The notes under the pieces were generated by a model. That model did no database searches. It worked only from the letters and a program-made list of their open reading frames with translations, and was not told the origin of the DNA. The translations under genes and the position numbers were made by a program. Shown piece by piece: positions 56,310 to 64,000 of a stretch of DNA of 64,000 nucleotides (positions are counted from its first letter, which is position 1; every line of letters starts with the position of its first letter). The DNA lies in contig NZ_JADYUH010000001.1 of the NCBI RefSeq assembly GCF_021531665.1, positions 115,243 to 179,242 of the forward strand, read 5' to 3'. This stretch comes from Prevotellamassilia timonensis (GTDB lineage: Bacteria > Bacteroidota > Bacteroidia > Bacteroidales > Bacteroidaceae).

Positions 56310-57767
56310 TCACAAACCGTAGAAACTCTTGGCGTGGTTCAGCGTGTTCTCGCCGACCGCGTAGGCGTAGCACGCCACGGGAACAAACTGCAAGGCGAGG
56401 TCTCCCAGTGCAATACGTCCGGTTTTGTGGATGCTGGTTACAATCGCTTCGCTCATGTCGTTCTTTTCCAAGAAATATTTCAGAGAGTTCAACTCTTGAG
56501 GGTGTTCAAAGTAGCGGTCAGTCCATTTCACCTCCACTGCCCAGTCCGGTTTCTGGCGTGCGATGTTCAGTCCGACAATGTCCACCTCGCCCTGCTGCTG
56601 TCCCATCTTCCAGTTAGCATAGCGAATGGAGACTTCCTGCCGCGGGAACCACTGCGCAAAGACTGCTGTTTCGACCATGTCTCCGATTTCGCTGTCCTGC
56701 AGACTGATGGGTTGGAACAAGGCGCAGCGGAGCGAGGGGTTCGTCAGATAAATTTTGAACTGCGTCTCGCGCTGATAGTGTTTTGCCGTGTCGTCCGTTC
56801 TGCGCACGACCTTGATGAGGAAAGCCGCTTCCAAATAATTAATGTATTTTCTCAGCGTCTCTTTTCTGACGCCGGATTCTTTGGAAAGTGCCTCATAGGT
56901 GAACTGTGCGCCGGAGTGGTAGGCAATCATCGTGAACAAGGAGTTGAGTTCCTGCACATCGTTGATGCCGTAGAGGCTGGGAAGGTCGCGTAGCAAGACT
57001 TTGTCGATGATGTCGTGGCGAATGAACTGTCCCGGGTTTTCTTGAATTTTCTCGGAGAAAACGACTTCCGGATAGCCACCGTAGTTGATGTAGTCAATGA
57101 AAAGGCGGTTGAGAAGTTCTTGGTCGAGTGCTTGGCAGAATCTCACCTTTTGACCGTGCCACTCCAGAAAGTTGGGGAAGATGATGTTCGAGTAGCCTTT
57201 CAGATGAATGTATTCATAGAACGTCAGCGGCGGCAGGCTGAAATCGGTGAAGCGTCCGGCGCCGCTCTCATCGCTTTTCAGTTTGAGCTCGGCGGCGGCA
57301 GATCCGGAAGCAACGAAACGCACGTTGCGGTAAGTGTCCACCAGTGATTTGAGGTTCACCTCCCATTCTTTGAGATATTGAATCTCGTCGTAGAAGACAA
57401 ACATTTGTTCTTGCGTCGCGCTCTTTCCGAGCGTTTGACACGCCAGCGAGAAAAGTTGCTCAAGGAAGATTTTGTTGTAAATCGGTGTTTCCACCGATAT
57501 ATATATTATGTTCTGGGCAGGAACGCCGCTGTCAATCAGTTTTTGTATGGCGTGGAGCATCATCACGGTTTTGCCCACTCTTCGGGGTCCCATGAGAATC
57601 AGCGCGCGCCTCAGTTCCAAGTCCTGCAGCAAAGGCATGAAGATGTTCAGATAGAGGCGTGGTGACATCTGACGGTAGAAGTCAGGAATTTTGCCTTCCG
57701 TCCACCAAGGGTTGTCCACCTTCAGTCTGCCGATGATTTGCTTTTCCAATAGTTCAGTGTATTCCAT
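56310..57767 (-). CDS. AAA ATPase with DUF4143 C-terminal (PD-(D/E)XK-like) domain
   Basis: In this 485-residue protein, Walker A is LILMGPRRVGKTVMM (G60-T67), Walker B FVFYDEIQYLKEW and sensor FVASGSAAAELK. A winged-helix linker (EALSKESGVRKETLRKYINY) precedes the DUF4143 domain, where GEVDIVG (around 396) and AVEVKW (around 411) form the D...ExK core of the PD-(D/E)XK nuclease fold. Such proteins occur in many copies in Bacteroidales genomes; their role is unknown. The start MEYTELL was chosen over one 42 bp upstream. It is monocistronic, with a TACTTTTG promoter flanked by two 27-bp direct repeats that may be operators, and the related palindrome past its stop. Confidence 0.85.
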   Translation of the reverse strand: MEYTELLEKQIIGRLKVDNPWWTEGKIPDFYRQMSPRLYLNIFMPLLQDLELRRALILMGPRRVGKTVMMLHAIQKLIDSGVPAQNIIYISVETPIYNKIFLEQLFSLACQTLGKSATQEQMFVFYDEIQYLKEWEVNLKSLVDTYRNVRFVASGSAAAELKLKSDESGAGRFTDFSLPPLTFYEYIHLKGYSNIIFPNFLEWHGQKVRFCQALDQELLNRLFIDYINYGGYPEVVFSEKIQENPGQFIRHDIIDKVLLRDLPSLYGINDVQELNSLFTMIAYHSGAQFTYEALSKESGVRKETLRKYINYLEAAFLIKVVRRTDDTAKHYQRETQFKIYLTNPSLRCALFQPISLQDSEIGDMVETAVFAQWFPRQEVSIRYANWKMGQQQGEVDIVGLNIARQKPDWAVEVKWTDRYFEHPQELNSLKYFLEKNDMSEAIVTSIHKTGRIALGDLALQFVPVACYAYAVGENTLNHAKSFYGL

Positions 57768-57796
57768 ACGCTCCAAACGGGTTATTGTTGATGCCG

Positions 57797-57804
57797 CAAA
57801 AGTA
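57797..57804 (-). promoter_or_regulatory. -7 box TACTTTTG, AAA ATPase promoter
   Basis: It is an exact TAnnTTTG match 30 bp before the start. The first direct repeat covers the region expected to hold the -33 element. Confidence 0.5.
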
Positions 57805-57817
57805 ATCACTAAAATTC

Positions 57818-57887
57818 AAATAAGACTGATTGAGCGTGCTTATTTAAATAGATTTCGTAGAAATAAGACTGATTGAGCGTGCTTATT
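57818..57887. repeat. Two 27-bp direct repeats with AAATAAG...CTTATT ends (57818-57844 and 57861-57887)
   Basis: Both copies read AAATAAGACTGATTGAGCGT followed by GCTTATT and are identical; each is an inverted repeat at its ends. A looser relative, AAATAAGC...GCTTATTT, spans about 57903-57939. The placement over the promoter suggests operators, while the related palindrome beyond the gene suggests element ends. Confidence 0.75.
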
Positions 57888-58133
57888 CTTCAGTTTTTGC
57901 TATAAATAAGCGAAAAACGCGTTTTCTGAATGCTTATTTGCTTCTTTCAAAAAACACCCGTTCGCGGACAGGAATGAGATGTCCTTAGGAAATAATGAGA
58001 AATCCTAAGAAAATAATGAGATTTCGGGGCTGAAGCGATTTCCTCAGAGTGGTGAGAGCGACGGATTTTCTTGTGTTTTCGTTGTTGGCAACACTAACTT
58101 CGTGCTTTGCTGCACTCAGAAAGAAAAAGTTAG

Positions 58134-58141
58134 TAACTTTG
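58134..58141 (+). promoter_or_regulatory. -7 box TAACTTTG, C1 protease promoter
   Basis: It is an exact TAnnTTTG match 92 bp before the start, with a TTTG at 58105. The rest of the 57888-58232 gap shows only short AATGAGA/CCTTAGGAAA repeats near 57980-58020. Confidence 0.45.
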
Positions 58142-58232
58142 ACGCGGTGAAAGCATTTTGGAACTGGCGAATGCCTTTCCCTGCTTTCATTTCAGACGAA
58201 TATCAACTTATCTTCATAAAACAATCTTTATC

Positions 58233-61200
58233 ATGAAAAACACAATGAAATGGGCTCTTCTGGCTTTCAGCGTGTTGCCCGGCGTACTCTGCGCACAAAC
58301 CGTGGACAGGAAAAAATATCCTGACTACAACCCCGAAGTTCGCTGCGACTGGACACTGCTCACTCCCGCCAAGAAAGTCGGCACAAAAGAAGTGCAGACC
58401 CGCCCGGACCACTACAACAACGCGGAGACGCGCTTCTTCCCGCCCGTCTTCAACCAATCCGGCGGCTCCTGCGGCTCGGCATCCCGCATCTGCTACATGT
58501 TCTCCCATGAAATGAACTCCTTCCGCAATCTGGACGGAAAAGATCCGAAAAACTACTATCCCTCTCACTTTGTCTGGCTCTTGACCAACGGAAACTCCGG
58601 AAAGGATGAGTTCGTGCAGTATGTCGGCGTCCCCTCCGCGCAGACCTATGGCGGACAAACCTATTCTGCCCTCTTCGGCTATCAAGAAGAGACGAACAAC
58701 GACTTCGGCTGGATGACGGGCTACGAGAAATGGTATGAAGCCATGCACAACCGTATGCTCAAACCCGTGAACTTCCCCGTCAGCGTGCAAACAGAGGAAG
58801 GACGTGAGGCGGTCAAAAACTGGCTCTGGAACCACAACGGCGACACGGACTTTCATTCGGGCGGCATTGTCGGCATTGGCGTGGCAAGCAGCCTGACCTC
58901 GGGAACAATTGCTTCAACGCCCGCCAACTCGGAAGCCGGAGTGGTCGGAAAGAAATACGTGAAGAAATGGGGCACCAGTGTGGACCACGCACTGACCGTC
59001 GTGGGCTACGATGACCGCATCGAGTTTGACTTGAACGGCAACGGCATCTACGGCGAAGCCTCCGCCGATGAAAAAGGCGCATGGATTATCGTGAACTCCT
59101 GGGGACCCTACTGGGCAAACAGTGGCTTTATCTACTGCCCCTACGCTCACGCCGGAGCCTGGTTCAACGCTGACGGAACGATGGGCAACAGTTGGTGGAT
59201 GCCCGAGGTGTATAAGGTGAGAAAGAACTATCGTCCGCTGCGCACCATCAAACTGAAGATGGACTATTCCCGCCGCTCCGAACTTTACCTCACCGCCGGC
59301 GTTTCCGACAACCTCAACGCCACAGAACCTGATGGCGTCATCGCCTTTGAGCATTTCAAATATGCCGGAGACGGAAAAGGAGGAAACACAGTGCCTGCCC
59401 CAGAAGTCCCGATGCTCGGAAGATGGGCGGACGGAAACCTGCACACCGAACCCATGGAGTTTGGCTATGACCTGACTGACCTCAGCGCAAACTACGACCA
59501 AAGCAAACCGCTGAAATACTTCTTCACCATCAACACCAAAAGCACGGCTGTCGGCGAAGGACACATCTACGAGGCTTCCATCATTGACTATGACATTGAC
59601 CCGGAAGGCATCGAAACGCCGTTCGTCGTCGCAGAAACCACCGGTACGCTCATCAACAACGCCGGTAAATCGACCACCATCTCCGTCATCGTGCCCGGTC
59701 GCGGCATCTATGCTCCGCAGAATGCACGCATCGCCGACGGAATCCTCCTTTGGGAAGCACCCGTGAAGTCAGCAAGCCCCGTGACGGCGTATAAAATCTA
59801 CAAAGACAACAAGGTGCTCGCGGAACTGAGCGCCGACAAGAAAACCTATACGCTCTCTTCCGATGCAGAGGGAACCTTTGAAGTCACCGCCGTCTATGGC
59901 GCGGCGGAATCTGCCAAAGTCTCCGCCGAAGTGCCCTACGTCGCCGCAGAGAACCAGGCAATTGACCTGCGCCACTCCGGCTTCACCATTCCCGGCGTCT
60001 TCGGACCCATCCGCAAAAACGTCACCATCGAATTCTGGATGAAGTGTCACTCGCTCGCCGACTGGAATCAGAGTGCCGGTCCCGGCTGGGGACAGTTCAT
60101 GTTCCACGCCAACGCCAACGGAACACTGACCGCAGGTTGGGACATCAGTGCTCGCTGCAACGCTACCGGAGCACTGAAATTGGAAAAATGGCAACACATC
60201 GCCATCGTCGTGGAACGCGGGAAAATGTCGGTCTATGTCGATGGAGCGAAAAAGGCAAGTTGCAATTCTTCCTACACCGGTGTGGGTGGCTTCGGCGACC
60301 TCACCTTCTCCGCTTCTGCAAGCGGCGGCTTCGACGCGGAAATTGACGAACTCCGCATTTGGGACAAGACCTTCGATGACTTTGACGTCTATGGAAGAAG
60401 TGTCGAAGTCGGCAGCGCCGGACTTATGGACAAATTGCTGGTATATTATAAAGGTGACGTCATACGCTCCGGCGGAGAGTATAAACTCCGCGACTACGGA
60501 CCGAATCGCACACACGCTTCGCTCCTGAACGCCAACTTCAGCGTCATCCCGGCAACAGACTTGACACTGTCTTCCAGCTCACTCCTCGCTCCGCAAGTGG
60601 TGGCACCCACGGAAGACATCTATGTCGGCGTTCCTGTGAAACTCACCGCCATTGCCAAACGCGGAGCCGAAACCGTCAAGTGGACTGTGCCTGACGCTGG
60701 TCTGACGGACGTCGCCGTGATTAGCCCCGAAGTGACCTTCCGCCACACCGGCGAGCAGACCGTCAAAGTCGTGGTGGCTGACAAAAACGGAAAAACGGAA
60801 GAAAATGAAATCACCGTGACCGTCCTCTCCTCTCCCGCTCCCGCAGCAGACTTCACCGTCAGCAAATCCAACGTCGCCGCCGGCGAACGCATCAGCTTCA
60901 TTCCTTCCTCTTCTCTCACAGGATACACCTACGAATGGAGCATGCCCGGAGCAGACAAAGAGAAGGTGACCACACCCATGGCTGCTGCCATCTATCAAAG
61001 AGAAGGAACCTACGACGTCACCCTCACCGTGACTTCACCTGACGGACAAAAAGCATCCACCACCCAACAAGTCAGCGTGACGGCTGTGGCACCGCAGGCT
61101 AACTTCCGAGTGGACAACCCCATCTTGGTGAAAGGCGAGGCTGTCGGACTCCACGACCTCACGAAGTTCGGACCGACCGCCTGGAAATGGGACATCGTCA

Positions 61201-62705
61201 GTGAAAAATTCGCACTCACGAGCAACGAACAGAATCCCATTTTCATTCCCGAACATTCGGGCATCTACAACATCTCACTCACCACAACCAATGAAGTCGG
61301 CAGCAGCAGTGCAGTCCAAGCCAAGGCGCTCACCGTTTGCAACGCCGAAAGTGGCAACGGACTGACCTTCTCCAACGGTACATCCTACGTGAAAACCACG
61401 ACTGTCCCCATGACCACAGGGTTGAAAACACTCACCGTCGAATGGTGGATGCGTCCGAGTGCGTTGGCAGCCGTCGGAAACGGAATCGGAGAAAACGCTT
61501 CTACTTTCCTCCTTAAGACCAACTCCAACGCCGCTATGAGCATCTCCACCAAGAACCTCACCTCCACCACAGATGACGGTTATGTCATTCCGAACGAGTG
61601 GCACCACTACGCCGTGACCTTCAACAGTGGCACGGTCAAGTTCTATCGCGATGGAGAACTTTTCCAGAGTAAAGCCATGAGCACCACTACGCTGTCTGCA
61701 CCCTCCGTCTTCTATGTTGGTCCAAGCGCTGCTCCCATGGCGGGTACCATCGATGAACTCAGAGTTTGGAACAAAACGCTCACCGAGGAGCAGATTCAAA
61801 CTTTCTGCAACCAACCCATCGCCGACAAGGACGTTTCTGCTGCTGAGGCTGACTATGGACTGAAACTCTACTACCGCTTTGACCAAAGTTCCGGAAACGC
61901 GTTGGACGCCACCTCCAACGGCAACACTGGAACGCGCATCGGCTTCGGACCTGACGGCGATGCTTGGAGTGACTCAAAGGGTGTCTTCTGTCTCAACTTC
62001 GAAGAAAGTGTGGCGCAGGACATCACCTCTGCCTATCTTGTCAACTACAAGGCATCCTTCAAAGACACCGGAAAGTGCATCAGTGCCTATAACAACCGTT
62101 TCATGGAACTTGCTTCCTGGACCAAGGTGAATCCCGTGGCACAGTCCACCTACACCGGAGCACACGTCGATTACGGCAAGCACGGAGACTTCACCATCAC
62201 CACCCAATGGGACGGCTTCGAGAAGGAACTGAAGGACCATCAAGTCTATCAGACAGTTCACCTCCCCGCCGGCACCTATAAGTTTACGGCGGTTTATGAC
62301 ACAGAATACGAAGGCGAATCTTCCGGTTGCTATCTCGTGGCAACTCTCGGCAATTCCTTCCCGCTCACATCGGAACTCTCCACCACGGCATTGGCATACG
62401 CTGCCATGCAGCCGAAGTCCTCAACCATTTCAGAGAACAGCGTGACGTTCAGTGTCCGGGAGGCTGCCGATGTCAGTCTTGGCATTCTCGCCAACATGTC
62501 GGGACAGCAGTGCATGGCAATCAGCAGTTTCAGCCTGCAGAAGATGCCCATCACCATCATCGAGGGCGTGCCCGAAGGAATCACCGCTCCCACCACCGTC
62601 GGAAATAAATCCGGAAAGAAATACACCATAGACGGTCGCCGCATCACGCGTCCCATTTCCGGACAACCCTACATTGAGGATGGCAGCAAACGCATCGCTC
62701 GCTGA
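58233..62705 (+). CDS. Giant secreted papain-like (C1) cysteine protease with LamG and PKD modules
   Basis: This 1490-residue protein has a signal peptide (LLAFSVLPGVLCAQ), then a papain-fold domain to about 340 with the triad C80 (FNQSGGSCGSA), H252 (SVDHALTVVGYDD) and N288 (IIVNSWGPYW). After an Ig/FN3-like segment comes a LamG/concanavalin-like domain (about 575-720; VTIEFWMKCHS, DAEIDELRIWDKTF), two or three PKD-like domains (about 800-1045), a second LamG domain (about 1050-1200; TVEWWMRP, GTIDELRVWNKTL), a jelly-roll-like end domain and a short tail (YTIDGRRITRPISG) like that of the GH20 protein. It is likely a surface or secreted protease acting on host proteins, with modules binding glycans. 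A terminator follows. Confidence 0.85.
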   Translation: MKNTMKWALLAFSVLPGVLCAQTVDRKKYPDYNPEVRCDWTLLTPAKKVGTKEVQTRPDHYNNAETRFFPPVFNQSGGSCGSASRICYMFSHEMNSFRNLDGKDPKNYYPSHFVWLLTNGNSGKDEFVQYVGVPSAQTYGGQTYSALFGYQEETNNDFGWMTGYEKWYEAMHNRMLKPVNFPVSVQTEEGREAVKNWLWNHNGDTDFHSGGIVGIGVASSLTSGTIASTPANSEAGVVGKKYVKKWGTSVDHALTVVGYDDRIEFDLNGNGIYGEASADEKGAWIIVNSWGPYWANSGFIYCPYAHAGAWFNADGTMGNSWWMPEVYKVRKNYRPLRTIKLKMDYSRRSELYLTAGVSDNLNATEPDGVIAFEHFKYAGDGKGGNTVPAPEVPMLGRWADGNLHTEPMEFGYDLTDLSANYDQSKPLKYFFTINTKSTAVGEGHIYEASIIDYDIDPEGIETPFVVAETTGTLINNAGKSTTISVIVPGRGIYAPQNARIADGILLWEAPVKSASPVTAYKIYKDNKVLAELSADKKTYTLSSDAEGTFEVTAVYGAAESAKVSAEVPYVAAENQAIDLRHSGFTIPGVFGPIRKNVTIEFWMKCHSLADWNQSAGPGWGQFMFHANANGTLTAGWDISARCNATGALKLEKWQHIAIVVERGKMSVYVDGAKKASCNSSYTGVGGFGDLTFSASASGGFDAEIDELRIWDKTFDDFDVYGRSVEVGSAGLMDKLLVYYKGDVIRSGGEYKLRDYGPNRTHASLLNANFSVIPATDLTLSSSSLLAPQVVAPTEDIYVGVPVKLTAIAKRGAETVKWTVPDAGLTDVAVISPEVTFRHTGEQTVKVVVADKNGKTEENEITVTVLSSPAPAADFTVSKSNVAAGERISFIPSSSLTGYTYEWSMPGADKEKVTTPMAAAIYQREGTYDVTLTVTSPDGQKASTTQQVSVTAVAPQANFRVDNPILVKGEAVGLHDLTKFGPTAWKWDIVSEKFALTSNEQNPIFIPEHSGIYNISLTTTNEVGSSSAVQAKALTVCNAESGNGLTFSNGTSYVKTTTVPMTTGLKTLTVEWWMRPSALAAVGNGIGENASTFLLKTNSNAAMSISTKNLTSTTDDGYVIPNEWHHYAVTFNSGTVKFYRDGELFQSKAMSTTTLSAPSVFYVGPSAAPMAGTIDELRVWNKTLTEEQIQTFCNQPIADKDVSAAEADYGLKLYYRFDQSSGNALDATSNGNTGTRIGFGPDGDAWSDSKGVFCLNFEESVAQDITSAYLVNYKASFKDTGKCISAYNNRFMELASWTKVNPVAQSTYTGAHVDYGKHGDFTITTQWDGFEKELKDHQVYQTVHLPAGTYKFTAVYDTEYEGESSGCYLVATLGNSFPLTSELSTTALAYAAMQPKSSTISENSVTFSVREAADVSLGILANMSGQQCMAISSFSLQKMPITIIEGVPEGITAPTTVGNKSGKKYTIDGRRITRPISGQPYIEDGSKRIAR

Positions 62706-62753
62706 TTCCGCTCCCTGTTCTCTCAAGAATCACTCTTGACGGCATCTCCTCAC

Positions 62754-62798
62754 AAATTCGCCCCGCCTGCCGGAAGCAGACGGGGCGAATTTCAAAAA
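62754..62798 (+). terminator. Terminator after the C1 protease gene
   Basis: A perfect 12-bp stem AAATTCGCCCCG/CGGGGCGAATTT has a 15-nt loop, about 50 bp after the stop. It has no long T-run beyond TTT, so it is less certain than the others. Confidence 0.6.
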
Positions 62799-62810
62799 CA
62801 CCTGCAAAAA

Positions 62811-62842
62811 TTTGGGAAGAAGGCGGAAAAGCCCTAATTTTG
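62811..62842 (+). promoter_or_regulatory. Complete Bacteroidota promoter of tRNA-Met
   Basis: -33 TTTG at 62811-62814 and -7 TAATTTTG at 62835-62842 are separated by 20 bp, the expected spacing. The tRNA starts 27 bp later. Confidence 0.7.
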
Positions 62843-62869
62843 CCCCCGCAAACACCATTTTGCACAATT

Positions 62870-62943
62870 GGACTTGTAGCTCAGTTGGTTAGAGCAACAG
62901 ACTCATAATCTGGAGGTCCTTGGTTCAAGCCCAAGCTGGTCCA
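62870..62943 (+). tRNA. tRNA-Met (CAT), elongator type
   Basis: This 74-nt cloverleaf has acceptor GGACTTG/CTGGTCC with one U-U mismatch, a D arm with AGCTCAGTTGGTTAGAGC, anticodon loop CTCATAA and T arm CTTGG/CCAAG. It lacks the C1-A72 mismatch expected of initiator tRNA. tRNA-Ile2 (modified CAT) cannot be fully excluded. Confidence 0.88.
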
Positions 62944-63014
62944 CTTCATTCTTGGATTCCTTGTGTCAGGTATTCGAGAAAGTAAACTTCTAATCATTAA
63001 GTGATTATCATAGG

Positions 63015-63040
63015 GTAATGGCAGAAAGTTCTGCCATTAC
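63015..63040. repeat. Perfect 12-bp-arm hairpin in the AT-rich segment
   Basis: GTAATGGCAGAA and TTCTGCCATTAC are separated by AG. It is not followed by a T-run, so a terminator is uncertain. It lies between tRNA-Met and the channel gene. Confidence 0.6.
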
Positions 63041-63091
63041 TCGTATTTAGTGATACTGAAGCTTTCAAATTCTTGACTGGGGGTATTGTTT

Positions 63092-63868
63092 ATGAATAGA
63101 AAAGAACTCTTTGTTATTGTGGAATATGGTGATGACAAGAACCTTATATCAAGGCTCTATGATCGTTTCCTATTGGCAATGATCTTTGTCAGTTTGGTTC
63201 CTTTAACAATTAGAGAACAGCATGTGTGGACACGATGGATTGAAATCATATCCTGTCTTGTGTTCTTGATTGATTATATCCTTCGTTGGTTTACTGCAGA
63301 TTATCGTTTGAAGAAGAAAGGTGTATTACCTTTTATAATATACCCATTCACATTAGAGGCGATATTTGACCTGTTGTCAATACTTCCAGGATTAGGCTAT
63401 TTCAATTCTTCGTTAAAGATATTCAGAATATACAGACTTTTCAGGATCGTTAGAGTTGTTAGAATATTCAGGTTATACGAACCACTACAGATAATGATTT
63501 CCGTTTTCCGAAAGGAGGCAAGAATACTTCTAACAGTAGTTGGTTTTGCATTATTCTATATTCTTATAACTGCAATGTTCATGTTCAATGTTGAACAAAT
63601 AAATCCGGCTACGGGAGATTATCTATTTGACAACTTCTTTGAGGCTGTATATTGGGCGACATGTACTTTGACTACTGTTGGGTACGGTGACATTTATCCT
63701 GTGTCAGAATGGGGAAGACTTGTCAGTATGGTATCAGCCTTGGTAGGTATTGCGATAATAGCCCTTCCTTCTGGCATAATAACAGCTGGCTACATGGAAG
63801 AAACAAGAATAAGAAAAGCTAAGAAACACTCCAGAAACAATAGAGCAAAAGAGAATAACGTAGGATAA
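63092..63868 (+). CDS. Voltage-gated potassium channel (Kv-type)
   Basis: This 258-residue inner-membrane protein has six membrane segments. S4 is FRIYRLFRIVRVVRIFRLYE, with arginines at every third place as in voltage sensors. The pore loop carries the K+ selectivity filter TLTTVGYGDIYPVSEWG (T195-D200), followed by S6 ALVGIAIIALPSGIITAGY. The C-terminal tail is short and basic. An ATG 6 bp upstream (MFMNRK) is possible. Its codons are AT-rich (AAT, ATA, TTA, AGA), unlike every other gene in the window, and it lies just behind a tRNA gene, which suggests transfer. The remaining 130 bp to the window end show no feature. Confidence 0.9.
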   Translation: MNRKELFVIVEYGDDKNLISRLYDRFLLAMIFVSLVPLTIREQHVWTRWIEIISCLVFLIDYILRWFTADYRLKKKGVLPFIIYPFTLEAIFDLLSILPGLGYFNSSLKIFRIYRLFRIVRVVRIFRLYEPLQIMISVFRKEARILLTVVGFALFYILITAMFMFNVEQINPATGDYLFDNFFEAVYWATCTLTTVGYGDIYPVSEWGRLVSMVSALVGIAIIALPSGIITAGYMEETRIRKAKKHSRNNRAKENNVG

Positions 63869-64000
63869 GTTCACTTATCAATAATTCCTTGAAATTTGGC
63901 TAATCACGCAGCGTCCGAGACACCGTAAAATAAGAGTTCTTTGAAATCGTTGGTATTTAATAGCCTGTGTGGGCGCTTTCCAGACATGCGAATAAATCTC

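Overview
The window looks like a chromosomal segment of a Bacteroidales bacterium, most likely Prevotellaceae (Prevotella/Alloprevotella-like). Evidence: Bacteroidota-type promoters (TAnnTTTG) upstream of many genes with no clear Shine-Dalgarno sequences; families typical of the phylum (DUF4271, DUF2723, OmpA barrel, YqaA, CPBP protease); typical neighbourhoods (hemD-rnpA, parE-coaD-S41 peptidase, dus-yidD, DUF2723-polysaccharide deacetylase); and secreted glycosidases and peptidases, two of which end in a Prevotella-style C-terminal tail. The genus is an inference. Most of the window is GC-rich; the last ~1 kb is clearly AT-rich.

Layout. 0-13.9 kb: end of a LOG-family gene, DUF4271, hemD, rnpA, gyrB, an acetyltransferase, parE-coaD-S41 peptidase, and an MBOAT/SGNH acyl-transfer pair. 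13.9-14.8 kb: gene-free array of ~21-23 bp palindromic repeats. 14.8-27.7 kb: M16 peptidase, nadB, OmpA, RecD2, DUF389, S41 peptidase and PfkB kinase. 27.8-35.1 kb: tRNA-Asn, then a long leftward cluster manC-argB-U32-HAD-ribF-CPBP-dus-yidD. 35.4-42.5 kb: secreted glycosidases GH20, GH2 and GH53. 42.5-44.0 kb: gene-free region holding a ~1.1 kb foldback-like inverted repeat with internal tandem iterons. 44.0-48.6 kb: znuC, znuA, yqaA, a membrane protein and purD, all leftward. 49.1-56.1 kb: DUF2723, polysaccharide deacetylase and GH95 fucosidase. 56.3-57.8 kb: AAA ATPase/nuclease-like gene bracketed by its own palindromes. 58.2-62.7 kb: giant secreted papain-like protease. 62.9 kb: tRNA-Met, followed by an AT-rich stretch with a voltage-gated potassium channel.

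The genes are mostly housekeeping (DNA topology, cofactors, tRNA modification, arginine, purine and GDP-mannose synthesis) plus a secreted glycan/protein-degradation set (GH20, GH2, GH53, GH95, C1, M16, two S41). No SusC/SusD pair is present. The most unusual content is non-coding. There are at least two families of small terminal-inverted-repeat elements: family A with ends AGGGGTGTTCTA, six copies from full length to bare hairpins; and family B with ends GGTGTGTCA, two inverted copies flanking purD. There is also the foldback-like element, whose outer ends resemble family B, and a dispersed palindromic cassette shared by the 14.4 kb and 42.8 kb intergenic regions. None of these carries a recognisable transposase.
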